From Caprimulgus europaeus (taxonomy: Eukaryota; Chordata; Aves; Caprimulgiformes; Caprimulgidae): a stretch of DNA of 64,000 nt. Each line of letters opens with the position of its first letter. Position 1 is the stretch's first letter. Below are positions 1 through 12,560 of this stretch, one piece after another. The DNA lies in assembly GCA_907165065.1 (NCBI GenBank), contig OU015551.1:1860001-1924000 (forward strand), given 5' to 3'. The position numbers and the translations under genes were made by a program. The notes beneath the pieces were generated by a model, which had not been told where the DNA came from, made no database searches, and worked only from the letters and a program-made list of their open reading frames with translations.

Positions 1-1009
1 CTGCTTTCCCACAAGGATAACCCCATCCAGGGGCTGAAACAAAAGTGACCCTGAAGGCAAGAAGATAAACTGTTCCCTGAAGTGATGATGGAAAATAACT
101 CCTGGAGTGACCAAAGGCTCCAGCTCCACATCAGCCCCGGCACTGGGACCAGTGAAGGCTGGATTATTTCCTCCCCCCTCCATTTGTCACGCTTAGTTAA
201 TATTCCTGCTTATGGAAAAAGGTCACAATTTAGATCTCATTGATGTCACTTCATCTTCAGTTTGCAATAGCAAGGTCCTGCTCGTTTTCCACCCCTAATT
301 AGTGTTCAATTATGAGGGCCCTGCTCCACCCCTTCTTATTGCTGCGATGGAAAGGAGATGAGAGGGAGGTCCTGGCCATGCGACCTCCCCTGGGTCTCCA
401 GCGAGGAGATGCCCTGTGGAAAGCTGACCTGAGAGCAGCCTTTTTCCTCTGGCAGCACGAATGGAACCAGATGGACTTGCCTTCAAATAAGATTTAAATG
501 GAAAAATACAAAATAGCTCATTCTGGCAATATTGAGGAGTTGGTGCCCAGCTGTCCTGAGCACGGGGAAGGTCAGACCGGGTGACCCTCTGGGAAAAGAG
601 GCCAGAAGCACCAACCACCCTCACAAAACCACTCCCCTCATTTGATTATTCCAGTCTCCATAAACCAGAGCCACCACAGAGACTCAGCTGATGGAGTTTG
701 GATGGGATGCTCGGCCAGAGCTGCTCTAGTTGCCCTGCTCTGCACTGTGGGATGGGGCTCTGCAAACCCCTGCTGCTTTCCAACCCGTGAGGACATGCTC
801 ATCAGGCCTTTGGGAGATGGAAAACACCTTCCTGAGCCCGCCTGGGTCCTACTCAGTCCAGCCATGATCAATCCCCACAGGCAGCATGTCCCTGCTCCTC
901 TGAATTTGGTTATTTTACAGCTGCCCAACGGCTCCACGTTACAGCCAAAGCTCCCCGTGACACAGGGCAGGTGAGCTGATCCCGCTGTGTGCAGCCCATC
1001 AACCTTCCT
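1..1009. other. No gene recognised
   Basis: Non-repetitive GC-moderate DNA. Open frames on both strands are short, overlap one another and lack convincing splice sites. I see no recognisable protein family, RNA gene or repeat here. Confidence 0.5.
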
Positions 1010-1618
1010 TGTCCTGGTTCCACATGGATAGAGTTAATTTTCTTCTTAGCAGCCAGAATAGCTGGGTTTGGGTTCAGTGTGGGATTTGTTATGAGAAGAA
1101 TGTTGATAACACACTGATGTTTTCAGTTGCTGCTGGAAGTCCAAGGACATTGTGATTTGCCAGTTTCCAAGTGCAAAGGACTTGGGGGGGAGTACAGTTA
1201 ATTAGCAAAACCCCAAATTGACATTTGGATATGCTAATGAGATATTCCATATCATATCCTTGTCATGGTCAGTGCATTAACCAGGGCTGGCTGGAAAGCT
1301 GAGACATTCTCTTGGGTATCACTTGGGTTCATTCTTCCAGGATTGTGGTTTCAGGACTGTCCCTGCTCCAGGATCACTGGCTGGGACAGGCTGGGCATCG
1401 GTCAGCAGGTGGTGAGCAACTGCACTGGGCATCACTCATTTGTATATTCTACTATTACTATTATTATTATTATTTTATTTCAAATAGTAGCTGGTTTTTA
1501 TCTCAACCCAGGAATTTTCTTACTTTTCCCCTTCCAATTCTCTCCCCTGCTCCCTGGGTGAGGGGAGAGTGAGCGAGTGGCTGTGTTTGGCTGCAGCCAA
1601 AGGAGTGAAACCACAACA
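1010..1618 (-). mobile_element. Solo LTR of an avian endogenous retrovirus (ERVL-like)
   Basis: Read on the minus strand, the segment opens with TGTTGTGGTTTCAC and closes with an end of the type ATTAACTCTATCC...CCAGGACA. Both ends are familiar from a very common LTR family in birds. An AT-rich stretch and a block related to the LTR at 34620 lie between them. No internal retroviral region is attached, so this is a solo LTR fossil. No clear short target duplication is visible at its edges. The class III (ERVL) assignment is from memory of the family. Confidence 0.75.
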
Positions 1619-2456
1619 CCCCTCTAAATTATTTCATCCTCTCATCCACCTGAACCAAAACAGCGTCCAAATCAAGCAGGAAAAGCAAGCGAGGGGACTT
1701 CGGAGTCCCCCTTTGAGGGGACTTTTCTGGTGACGCTGAGGACAAGAGATGAGTCAGGGTCAGGCACATCCCCCTGCCCCGCTGCAGCTCCACGTTATCA
1801 CCTGAAACAGCTCTGATGGGACAAGGGCAGCGCTTGGGATCAAAGGAGAGTGACAAGGGGACAGTATTTGTTTCAAATGTTCCTTCTATTCCCTTCCTAT
1901 TAAATATTTGCTCTCCTCCTTTCCAAGAAGCTCCTTTATTTCTCCCACTCTCCCTCTAGCACCAGTATCTGGGAGAAACGATGAATTTTTAATAAGAGGG
2001 GGTGGCAGGAAGAGGGAGACCCTAAAGCAAAGAGATAAAATTGTAATCTATTAAATAACCCACAACATCAGGAAACCACATTTTAGGGAGAGGGAACCAC
2101 GTGAGGGACCACACAGCACCGAGCAGGGACCGATGGGTGCCAACATCAGCTTGTGCTCAGGGTCTCAGCCCCCTCTTTTCTCCTAAGCTGGTGGCAGGAT
2201 GGATGCTGAGTATGAGCAGTGTGAATCCTGCTTGGGGGAGCTTTCCTGGCCAGGATGTGTCCACTTGGCCATGGCTCAGGTGGGTCTGGGTGTGCAAGAT
2301 CCCAAAAAGGCCATTGCACAGGCAAGGGGAACCCTCCAGCACCATAGGTTGTCCCCTTGCAGCATGTCCACACTGAGCTTGTCCCCACTCCCTGGTCCCT
2401 GCAGCCCCCAAAGCTTTGCCCAGCTCACCTCCGTGGCCCCTGGCCCTGCCTCCCTG
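1619..2456. other. No gene recognised
   Basis: Contains purine- and pyrimidine-rich DNA without a credible exon. Short open frames on both strands appear to be chance. Confidence 0.45.
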
Positions 2457-2910
2457 TCACACAGAATCCCAGAGTGGTGGGGCTGGAAGGGAGCTCAGGA
2501 GATCATCCAGTCCAACCCCCCTGCCAAAGCAGGTTCCCTACACCAGGGTGCACAGGAAAGTGTCCAGGTGGGTTTGAACATCTCCAGAGATGGAGACTCC
2601 ACACCCTCTCTGGGCAGCCTGGCCCAGGGCTCCAGCACCCTCACAGTGAATAAGTTCTTCCTGGTGTTTAAGTGGAACCTCCCGTGTTCCAGTTTGTGCC
2701 CATTGCCCCTTGTCCCACCACTGGCCACCATGAAAAGAGCCTGGCCCCATCCTCTTGGCACCCACCCTTTAGAGACTGATAAACACTGATCAGATCCCCT
2801 CTCAGGCTGCTCTTCTCCAGGCTGAACAGCCCCAGCTCTCTCAGTCTGTCCTCCTCAGAAAGATGCTCCAGCCCCTGAACCTCCTCCACACGCCTGCACC
2901 TAAATATAGT
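2457..2910 (-). mobile_element. CR1 LINE 3' fragment
   Basis: The minus strand carries the CR1 reverse transcriptase C-terminal region and 3' end (frame around CTGAGAGAGCTGGGGCTGTTC, then GGAGATGATCTCCTGAG..CCCACCACTCTGGGATTCTGTG). The 3' end belongs to the subfamily whose tail reads CTCCTGAGCTCCCTTCCAGC, shared with the copies at 24781 and 39216. The copy is 5' truncated, as is usual for CR1, and the coding frame is interrupted. Confidence 0.9.
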
Positions 2911-3690
2911 CCCTGGTTCTCTTGTAGACACAACCAGTGCTGCGGGTGAAAGTCCTTTCCCATGAACTCACTGTTGCTTAATAAAGCACAAACCCTGGGA
3001 GACCTTGGTGCTGGGATTGGTCATTTTAATTCTCAGTGACACTTGTTCCTCTCCACCACGGTCCGTGGCCGCTGCTGCACATCGGGAGCTGAACAAGAAG
3101 CCCAGGTCTGAGCTATTAAGAGCTGGGACACAGCTTTAAAAACCAAACCCATATGATGGATGGGGCTGCAAACTGCAGCCAAGCTCATGGTGGCGTGAAA
3201 AATTCCGGGGGAGGAAGGCAGGAAAGCAAAGAAAGAGCTGGGCTGAGGCAGAGGGTGCGGGAAGGAGCAGGGCACGTGTCGGGGCTGCGGTCGGCTTCGC
3301 TGCTTGGGATTGAGCTGGGTGCTGGGTCTGCTCCCCAGCCTGGTACCCGGGATCCTGGCTGCTGGGTGCTCACATGGATGCCATGGGCCTGTGGCAGCTC
3401 AGGGGTTGCAGCTCAGACTCTTTGTGGGTAGTTTTTTTACCAAAAAAAAAAATTATATTTATTTTTCTTTTCACTCATCCCCAGGGAGTGGAAATCACAG
3501 TTTGTGTGCTCAAATCATCCACCCAAGTCATTGCTCTTTGATCGTGCTGGGGTGAGTTTGCTCCTGTGAAGCAGAGGGAAGGGCAACCCCTGCTTGGGGG
3601 TGTCTCTGATGACACGTGTCATTTCCCTGCTCTGTCACCCACACCAGCCCTGGCTCCACGTCCTGCTCAGCCTCAGCCCCCACCTCCGAT
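2911..3690. other. No gene recognised
   Basis: Includes a short A-run and T-run pair near 3430-3460. No exon or known repeat is recognised. Confidence 0.4.
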
Positions 3691-3998
3691 ACCTGAAAGA
3701 TGGAGACAGACTCTTTGTCAGGACCTGGAGCAACAGGACAAGGGGTGATGGTTTGAAACTAAAAGAGGGAGATTTAGACTGGATATTACAAGATTTTTTA
3801 TAATGAGGGTGGTGAAACCCTGGTCCAGGTTGCCCAGAGAGGTGGTAGAAGCCCCATCCCTGGAGATATTCAAGGTCAGGTTGGACGGGGCTCTGAGCAA
3901 CCTGATCTGGTTGAAGATGTCCCTGCTCACTGCAGGGGGTTGGACCAGATGACCTTTGAAAATCCCTTCCAACCCAAACCATCCCATGATTCTCTGAT
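3691..3998 (+). mobile_element. CR1 LINE 3' fragment
   Basis: Plus-strand CR1 tail: TGAGGGTGGTGAAACCCTGG, then TTGCCCAGAGAGGTGGTAGAAG, then GGGTTGGACCAGATGACCTTTG and CCAACCCAAACCATCCCATGATT. It belongs to the same subfamily as the copies at 21380, 28229 and 31930. It is 5' truncated. Confidence 0.9.
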
Positions 3999-6900
3999 AC
4001 CCTGTGGGCCTGGGGTACCCCTCAGGCCAACATGGGGGTCCAGCTACATCCCAAAGCACCACGACCTCAAGCAAAGGGATGAAAAGAGGGAGAACCCAGC
4101 ACATGTGGTTACCGACGGCTGCCCAGCGCCTGCTGCCAACGGCTGCAGTCCAGCCCCCCTCGCTCCCACATCCCCAGGGCCAACCCTCGTGGCAGCATTT
4201 GCTTCATCTTTCAAGGTAAACCCGACAAAAACTTCAAAAACAACCTCTCAGAAAAGCCAGCCCCTAACACCTGAAGCCCAATCCATTCCCCTGCCCCAGC
4301 CGGAGCTGCTCGCGGCGCCTTTTCCACGCGCTCCCACGGGTTTCATTGCTTTCCTTCGCCTCCTCTCAAACCTCTGCTCTGAACGTTTCTGTTCACTTCA
4401 GTGTTTTTCCAGGACCCACCAAACAGCCCTTCAGGCTCCAGCAGCACCTGGGTTGGCAGGACCTTCCACCCCGGTGCTGCAGCCCTGCCTGGGGACAGGA
4501 GAGACGCTGCACCGTGTCCCTCCCACCCTTCTCAGACATTCCAACCAGCTCTTTACAGCTGCAGACACACACAGGCAGCAGGATTTTTACTGCTGGAGGG
4601 AGTACATGAACCTACAAAGCCAGGTGTCCCCACTACGTCCATTCACAGACAGGGAAACTGAGGCACGGGATGCACGTTGGGGTTTTTTACAGCCAGCTGG
4701 TGATTCAGCACGGTAGGGGATAAGCTCAGGGATGGCCTCATTTGGCCCCTGGACCCTTTAGCTCCAAGATGTGGGTTTTGATGCTTGGGGAGATGCTGCT
4801 GCTGCTGCTGAACATCCCACCTGGGCTGCCCACGCTGCAGCGAGCCGGCGGCGCTGGAATTACCGCTGCCCACACAAAACGCACCCGTCCACGTGCTTCC
4901 CATTCCCGATGTCATTTCCAGGGCTACAGCAACAGCTCACTCCCATCCTGGGGATGAGAACACAGCAGCAACGTGGCTCAAATCTGCTGGAACAACCCAG
5001 CTCCTCCACCACCATCAGCTCCTCCTGCCTCGTGGCAGCTTTGGTTCTCCGCATCGCTGAGCGGAGAAGGACCATCCGCTCCCCGGCGGGATGCTCGGGG
5101 GAGAAACAGCAGCCAGTTGACAACCAGAAACTGAAAAAAAGCTCCATCAATTCCAACATCATCAATGTAAAGCCTTTAAATGTTGAGTGGAAATCAAGTT
5201 GGGTGCTCTGGTTCATCCCTATCAGCAGACTTCAATGTGTAATTCGGGCGCGTGCCGTCGCGCGGAGGGAAAGCGCAGCAATGAGGTTTGGGCCTCAGAG
5301 CGAGGGATGTGTTATCTCGTGATGCAGGGCTACCACAGCTAATAAAAACAGACATTCCTGAGCTCAAAACACTAAAAAAAATAGGAAAAAAGGAAAAAAG
5401 CCCCTGGCCCTGCTATCTTCAGCGAGGGGTCGGCACAAGTACATCCCCCGGGAAGGTGGTGCAGGATCTGGCCATGCCTGGGAGATGTCCCAGCTCTGTC
5501 ACTGCAGATTGTCCCTCACTCAGCCTGGCACAGCCACTTCCCACCCTGGGCATTGATGCCAAGGGGCAGCTGGGAAGGGCAGCCCAAGTGGGGTGAAACA
5601 CAACCCAGCCCCCATTTCTCTGGGTTCTTTTATCCTCCCAACAGGGCAGGATAAAAGCAGAATTTGTGGGGTTTTAAGCCAAAAAAAACCCCCAATTCTC
5701 ATGTGAAGTGGCTTTGCCTTCTGCTTCCCACACACATTTGTTCTCGAGGTGCCTCCTGGCTTCTTTTGCAGGTTGGGCACTGCTGTGTTGGAGAGCATCT
5801 TCCCCCAAGCTCAGCTCAGCTGAGGACCAGAGATTTGGGGAAAGGCTGTGACACTCCAGTGGGATTTTTTCTGCAACCTCTAGAAAACCATGAGAAATGT
5901 TGGGGGTGGGGGGGTCAGGAGTCACCTCTCCCAGCTGCTCCAACCAAAACTCACCCAGCCCTACCAGTCCTCCAGCAGCAAGAAGCAGCAACTCAGCTCC
6001 CTCCCCTTCGCCTTAACCAGCATCACAGAGACGCCGATGAGAAGCACATTAGCTCCAATTAAACCGGATCAATCACAGCCTGCCCAGCTGCCAGCGCCCC
6101 AACACATCTCCAATTATTCTCCTCTTTAAAGGACCTGCCCCACGTTTCTTTCCGTGCCCCAGGGCACAGGCAGCGGGGACCTTATGCTCAATGTAAGGGA
6201 TGATGAAGCAGCAGCAAAAAGCAGAGCTTTGGGGTGCAAAACCCCTTTACCAAGGGGTTATCATGGAGTTCACCATCTACATTTTCAAGGCCAGCAAGAG
6301 AATCTGGCCCTGGCTTTACAGACACATGAATATATCACAATGAGCAGCTGTTCAGCTTGCTGGGAGCTGCTGTGCAACTCTTGCTTTTTCATTTCTTATT
6401 TTTTTTTAAATTCCTTATGATTTGATTGAAAGAGACATTTGTGGGAACTTTCCCTCTCTGGATGTGGCTTTTCTCGTGGTGTCTCCCCAGCGGCAGGGCT
6501 GGAGCTGGGTAAACCAGTGCCCACTGGGGTGGTCTGCTCCAGGCAGGATCTCCTGCCCACAGGCAGGGTGAGAGCAGGCAGCACTGCAGCCAAGACCAAG
6601 ACATAGAACTAAGCAGCAAGTGGAAGCTCTTTGGAAGGCCCAGGCTGGTCCTCGCTGGGCATCCCCAACCCCATCCCATCCCCAGGGTCCAGCCTCTCTG
6701 GATGGCACAGCGATGCTCTTTGCTCCGTAGGGATGTGCTCACGCTCCCGGTGCTGCCAGGCTGCGGATCCACACACCGATCCACACTCCATCTATTTTTC
6801 AGGTGCTTTGCCTGCTCCTGTTACCTTCTCTCCTCCTGTTTGCTCTTTTCTCCTTCCCAAAACCTCATCTCAGGATAAGGCTGGGCAGGAATTTTCAAGA

Positions 6901-7157
6901 GCAGCTGCTCTTCTGCCATGGCTCCCTTGCGCGAACGCCACGGGAATTAGAGCACCTTTTGTCAGGTTTTAGCTCAATCCGCTTTGCAAGTGGATTAAGA
7001 AACTGGCACGAAAAGTACTCGGGATGTGGAGTGGGAAGAGGCAGGCTGCTATTCCTGAATGGTGACAGGAGCTGCTTATGCTGCGATTGCTGCTCCATTT
7101 CCCCAAGAAACACAACCCCGGTAACATTCCCATTTATATCAACCCTGGGGTTTTTGA
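3999..7157. other. Long interval without a recognised gene
   Basis: About 3.2 kb with no CR1 or LTR. It holds a small CpG-rich patch near 5240-5300 and a GCT-repeat stretch near 4795-4810. The open frames up to 258 codons overlap on opposite strands and show no family resemblance. Being repeat-free in a repeat-rich window, it could hold conserved non-coding sequence, but that cannot be judged from one genome. Confidence 0.45.
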
Positions 7158-7459
7158 CAGGAGAATCCGCTTAGCCCCCAAATCCAGGAGAATCCTTCTA
7201 GCCCTAAAATCCAGGAGAAACTGCCTAGCCCTAAAATCCAGGAGAAATTGCTTAGCCCTAAAATCCAGGAGAAATTGCTTAGCCCTAAAATCCAGGAGAA
7301 ATCATCTAGCCCCAAAATCCAGGAGAAACTGCCTAGCCCCAAAATCCAGGAGAAATCATCTAGCCCCAAAATCCAGGAGAATCCTCCTAGCCCCAAAATC
7401 CAGGAGAAATCATCTAGCCCCAAAATCCAGGAGAATCTCCTGGCCCTACAATGCAGGAT
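7158..7459. repeat. 27-bp minisatellite, about 11 copies
   Basis: Tandem units of 27 bp, each resembling AGCCCTAAAATCCAGGAGAA followed by a variable 7-base piece (ATTGCTT, ACTGCCT, ATCATCT or ATCCTCCT-like). Because 27 is a multiple of three, all frames without a stop in the unit stay open, giving apparent 9-residue protein repeats on both strands. I regard these as non-coding. The array ends about 100 bp before the CpG island. Confidence 0.95.
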
Positions 7460-7559
7460 GCTGAGGGAAGAGGACAGGCAGGGAGGGCCCTGGGGTTTTG
7501 AGGAGCAAGAACCTGCCGGAGTGGGGGGAACCAGGAGGGATCAGAGATGGAGGAGAGAC

Positions 7560-8330
7560 CCTTCCTTCCTCCTGGCGATGCTCAGACCCGCTCAGCTCCG
7601 CCGGGAACCGGCTACACCGGGCTGCGAGCAGCGGCCCCAGCCCTGATGGTGGTGAGCGGGGGGGCTGCAGGTACCGGACCCTCCGGAGCACCGGGACCGA
7701 TGGAGGATGGAGCGGGGCAGGTTCAGGCTGGATCTCCCGCTGCTTGGGGCTGTTTAAACCCCCAGCACGAGGGGGGGGACCCGCCACCGCCAAGCACCCC
7801 CCCACTCCGCTCCCCGGGCACCGGCCGGGGGCTGCAGGGAACGGAGGGGCCTTGGCAGCCCCCCCGGGGCTGGGGAGACCCTGAGGAGGCGATTTCGGGG
7901 TGTCGGGGGAAGGTGGCCCCAGGGGCGGCGGGGGCTGCGCGGCCGCTCCCCGCACCCACGTGTAAGCCCCGCCGGGCTCTGCTCCCCCGGTATGGCCCGG
8001 CGGTGCCCCCCCTCGCTCCCCCCGACCCCGTACTCACCGTTTAGCTCCGGCTCTCGGGCTGCCCGTGGTGGTGGCGGCGGCGGGGGCGGCGCGGGCAGAA
8101 CCGCAGCCCCGGGGGCGGCTCCGGACAGACCCCGGCCCCGGCCCCGGCGCGTCCCCGGGGGCGGTGCCTCTCCCCGCTGCCCCGGTCGTGCAGCGGCGGA
8201 GCGGGAGTGGGAGCCGCCCCCCGCGCCCCCCGCCGCCCCGGGAGCGCGGGGGAGGGACGGGGACGATGCGCGGCCCCGATCTGCGCTGCGGGCGGGGGAA
8301 GGAGCAGAACCGGCGGGGAAATGCAGGGAA
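7560..8330. promoter_or_regulatory. CpG island, probable promoter
   Basis: Very GC-rich sequence dense in CpG dinucleotides, strongest from about 7970 to 8290, unlike its flanks. It contains long C and G runs with G-quadruplex potential. A consensus splice donor on the minus strand at 8038 suggests it covers the first exon of a minus-strand gene. A CpG island may also initiate transcription on the other strand. I identified no gene body within the window. Confidence 0.75.
8038..8300 (-). other. Probable first exon of an unidentified minus-strand gene
   Basis: Reading the minus strand through the CpG island, the sequence ends ...GGAGCTAAACG|GTGAGTAC, a near-perfect 5' splice site with the exon's last base at 8038. 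The 5' boundary is not defined; about 8300 is a guess from the edge of the highest CpG density. An open frame runs through it, but its residues (Pro, Arg, Gly, Ala) reflect base composition, so the exon may be 5' untranslated. No partner exon was recognised to the left, so the next exon may lie outside the window. Confidence 0.5.
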
Positions 8331-8416
8331 GGGCACGGGGGTCCTCTCCCCTCTTTGCCGTGTCCAAAGGGGAGGGACACCCCTGGCCAGCCTGGGCTAC
8401 CCCCAGATCCGAGCCA

Positions 8417-8761
8417 CCCTGCCTGGGGTCCCCGAGTCCACGCCAGCACACCCGGGTACCCCCACTCCACCTTGTCAGGGGTCTCTGGGTCCTTGAGTCC
8501 GTGCCAGCACACCTGAGTACCCCCACCACATCTTGCCTGGGGTCCCTAAGCCCACGCCAGCACACCCAGGTACTCCCACCCCACCTTGCCTGGGGTCCCC
8601 AAGCCCATGCCAGCACACCTGAGTACCCCCACCACATCTTGTCTGGGGTCCCTAAGCCCATGCCAGCACACCCAGGTACCCCCATCCCACCTTGCCTGGG
8701 GTCCCCAAGCCCACGCCAGCACACCCAGGTACCCCCACCCCACCCTGCCTGGCTTCCCCAG
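8417..8761. repeat. 53-bp minisatellite, about 6.5 copies
   Basis: GCCAGCACACC recurs at 8442, 8503, 8556, 8609, 8662 and 8715. The spacing is exactly 53 bp except for one 61-bp step. Units contain GTACCCCCACC..CTTGCCTGGGGTCC. The period is not a multiple of three, so the long open frames across it are artefacts of composition. Confidence 0.93.
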
Positions 8762-10992
8762 CCCCCTGCTTGCACTTCCCCCCTCTCCCCCTCCCCATGT
8801 CACCCTGCCCAACATGGGACAGGGGCTGGTGGGTGCCCACCTCACTGTCAGCTCCCCTCTCTTACCCCATGGAGGTGATTATGGACCAACACGGCCATTT
8901 CCCCCCATCCAACAAGGAAACTGGGACAAACAGGTCACAAATGGCATCGGAACATCGGGGACGAGCGCAGCCCCCAGCCCAACCAGGGCTCCCACGTTTG
9001 TGTCCCTGCTGTGGGGTCCACTGTCCCTTGCAGCAATGCCAAGCCCATGGGCTACCAGAGCAGGGTCAGGAAGATGCCAAAGCTCCCAGGGCAATAACAT
9101 GGTGCACCCCACCAGCACCCACATCCCGCATGGACAGTGCTCACCAGCAGCCATTCCTCCTTGGAGCCCCTCGCCGCTCCCACAAATGTGGGTGATTTGG
9201 TTAATTAGGCTTTGAGGATGAGAAAGGCCAATTCCCTCCCAGGGCTGACTTCTTTCCAGGGCAGAATTGTTGCTCTTCTCTATTCTTCACTGCTCGGTCC
9301 AGGCTGGTGTTAGCTGGGCTGGTCATGGGGATCTTGGGGACATGGGCTGCTGAAGTGGAGTGTCCTGTGCCCTTGATCTGTTGCGTGACAGCCGACGAGC
9401 ATCACCCGAGCGATTCAGTTACATTTTCTGCGTCTGACAGCGCTTTTTCAAGCAAGGTTTGGCAGCTTGTCCTCCATTTTACAGATGGGGAAACTGAGGG
9501 AAGAAATCAGGGGTGAGGTGCAGCGCACAGCGCCGAATCCCAGGCTGACTGAGCGCCGTGGGCTCCTCTATTAGATGTTCGTGCCTGGATTGGCTCCATT
9601 TGTGCAGGATGTTGCCAGGAGAAATGCCAACAGCTCTCCCAGCTTGGGTGCCTTATCGGTTCCACTTGCAACTTCCATCCCTTGCTGCAGCCCAGCGCTT
9701 CTGCTGATGGAGATTTCTGGCTGCCTCCTACTGCTCGTTTGCTCCGGGATGTGGGTTTATAATTTCATTGCAGGCACAAGCATCTTGGGCTTTCCCATTT
9801 GAGTTTCATCCCTGGATCTGCAGTTAAAACCAAGAGATTTACATGGATGTGAAGGAATTCCATTGCTGTTTTAAACAATAAGAATTTATCTGCTTAATAA
9901 AAGAGGAGAAATCCAAGGATGAAAAATGCAACTGTTCTAGTTGGAGATATATTTTTAAGAGGTTGGCGTTGCGGGGGGGAGGCAGTGCTGGAGCAATCCA
10001 CGTTTCATTTCAATTCCCCAGGATGAAAAAGTGATTCTGGCTAATTTGAACCTAGTCATTAAGCTGCTGTTTCAAAAACAACAGAGTCAATTAAACAGCA
10101 TCCCCCCCACCCGGCCCTCGCTCCGCAGCCCTGCCTTGTTATTAATCAAGGGACAGGGGGAATTGCTTCATCCATACGGCTCATGCTCCTGTCGCTGGGA
10201 GCCAAGTGCTGATGTGATTTTGTCTGATGGAAGATGCTTTTCCTGCCTGCTGGCCAGGGTTTGAGGTGCTTTTGGGGAGGCAGAGTACTGGCAATGCAGT
10301 GGGGGAACTGGGGCAGCCCACGTTGGATGGGGCCACTTCGTCCCTGTCCTCTCCCCAAGCCTCTCACCAGAAAAACGAGTTATTTATGTCTCACTGTGTC
10401 CCCTCCACACCATTATTTCACTCTGAGGGGACCCAAGGCACAGACAGGTGATTTGCCCAGGATAAGGGAAAAAGCAGGTTGTGATTCAAGCCCAGGACGT
10501 GGGTTTTAGCTCCCACTCCGGGTGCACCCTGGTTGTCACCTTCTCACGTCAGCTTTGACGTCCCTTTAACATTTAATGAAAGAACAGGGCAAAGCTGTAA
10601 AGAAAAGGCACCAGGTTGAGGTGAACAGCTCTGCCTCCCCGAGCTGGAGCCCCACAACCCTGCACTGGACATCGGAGAAGCCCACAGGGCCATGTCCCAG
10701 GTCTTGCTCTCCAATTAATTCAAATTAGCTTCAATATGAACGTTAATCAAAAAGGACATTATGCCAGGAGATGGGGGACAGGCTGGGCCAGGGCCCTCCT
10801 GTCCTCTGCACACCTGGAGCCAGGGATTGTGGCATTTGGGGTGCTGAGATGGGACCTGGTCCCCTCCTTAGGTCCCCTGGACTTTACCCCCACCCCAGAG
10901 CCTGGCCCTACACAAAATTGTTGCCTCCCCCCCAAATGAGGATGGGGACTCATAAACCACATCGCTCCAAACTCTGCCTCGTGCTCAGCACG
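8762..10992. other. No gene recognised
   Basis: About 2.2 kb without interspersed repeats. The stretch near 9960-10110 is AT-balanced and unlike its neighbours, so it is a possible conserved element. No exon is supported. Confidence 0.4.
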
Positions 10993-11712
10993 AGGGAATG
11001 ATCTCCTAGAGAGCAGTGTAGGGGAAAGGGATCTGGGAGTCCTGGGGGACAGCAGGATGACCATGAGCCAGCACTGTGCCCTTGTGGCCAGGAAGGCCAA
11101 TGGCATCCTGGGGTACATTAGAAGGGGGGTGGTCAGTAGGTCAAGAGAGGTTCTCCTCCCCCTCTACTCTGCTCTGGTGAGGCCACATCTGGAATATTGT
11201 GTCCAGTTCTGGGCCCCCCAGTTCAAGAAGGACAGGGAGCTGCTGGAGAGAGTCCAGCACAGAGCCACCAAGGTGATGAAGGGAGTGGAGCATCTCCCTG
11301 ATGAGGAAAGGCTGAGGGAGCTGGGGCTCTTGAGCTTGGAGAAGAGGAGGCTGAGGGGGGACCTCATTAATGTTGATCAATATCTGAAGGGTGAGTGTCA
11401 GGAGGATGGGGCCAGGCTCTTCTCAGTGGTGTCCAATGATAGGACAAGGGGCAATGGGTGTGAGCTGGAACACAGGAGGTTCTGCTTAAATTTGAGAAAG
11501 AACTTCTTTACGGTGAGGGTAACAGAGCCCTGGGCCAGGCTGCCCAGGGAGGGTGTGGAGTCTCCTTCTCTGGAGACATTCAAGACCCACCTGGACACCT
11601 TCCTGTGTGACCTCATCTGGGTGTTCCTGCTCTGGCAGGGGGATTGGACTGGATGAGCTTTCGAGGTCCCTTCCAACCCCTGACACTCTGGGATTCTGTG
11701 ATTCTGTGATTC
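10993..11712 (+). mobile_element. CR1 LINE 3' fragment with open reading frame
   Basis: A 720-bp plus-strand copy. Positions 11057-11656 stay open for 199 codons and encode the C-terminal part of the CR1 reverse transcriptase ORF ([39 protein letters not shown] and [19 protein letters not shown] motifs), ending at a natural stop after LLWQGDWTG. The 3' end reads CCAACCCCTGACACTCTGGGATTCTGTG with an ATTCTGTG tail. The intact frame implies a fairly young insertion. It closely matches the minus-strand copy at 32831. It is 5' truncated and so not autonomous. Confidence 0.95.
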
Positions 11713-12560
11713 AGCAGCGGGATCAGGGACACAGCGGGGTCACCCGGATCACAGCTGTCCCCTGTGAACAGAGGGGAACACGAATGTCACCTCCTCCCAT
11801 CCAGGTGTCCCTGTCCCCAGCTTGGGGGTGGGGAAAGCACAGAAGTGGCAGGGCTGTGGGGCAGGGGCTGGCAGCATTTTGGGGAGGGTCTCTGCCTTTG
11901 GAGGTGCTGTTCTGAACCAGCCAGCACTGGAAGTGTCTTGACAAATTTTACTGCTTTCTGGGGCATTTTCACACAGACTCAGCAAAATGATTTTTTTTTT
12001 TTTCCAAAAAAAAAAAGAGCAAGAGAGAAATAAATAAATAAAAAAAAATCACAGCTGCTCTAGCACATGCTCCAAATCCCAAAGAGTTTTTGGCTGAAAC
12101 GTGCCAAAGGGAGAAAAAAAAATAATAATCCAATGAACAGGGAGATAAACTCCCTTTTGCCCCCAGTTTGTGCTCCCATGGCAGAGTGCAGGAGCTTTCC
12201 CTGCTGAACCCAGGGGCCAGGGTCTGTCCCTGCCTGCCAGGGGTCCGTGCCAGCCCCCAGTGCCACTGGACAGGCTGGTCCCCTGCCAGCTCCAATGCAG
12301 CACTCCAGCCCTGCCAGCTCCAGTGACAGCCAGGGATGATTTTTCCCACCCCTCCTCTAAGGATGCAGCAGTAGGAGCCATGTGCTGACTACAGGCTCTT
12401 GGTGGCCATCAATTCTGACTGATGGGAACCTCGATTAACTCCTAGAAGGAGCCAGGCAGATCCATGTAGCAGATCTAGAAAGACCCAAGGTTGGACCCCA
12501 CAGAAATCAGGGGGGGCTGGGGAGGTCACCAGGTGCCCCTTTGGCACTGAACTGGTGCTG
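11713..12560. other. No gene recognised; poly-T/poly-A inverted tract
   Basis: Near 11990-12018 a T-run is followed by an A-run with a short spacer, able to form a hairpin. More A-rich tracts follow to 12130. No exon is supported. Confidence 0.5.

Noticed and set aside
7078-7464. Repetitive 9-residue protein in two frames
   Set aside because: It arises solely because the minisatellite unit is 27 bp without stops. Both strands and several frames are equally open.
8384-8880. Proline-rich open frames across the 53-bp array
   Set aside because: 53 is not a multiple of three, so a repeated protein would change frame each unit. The openness reflects C-rich composition.
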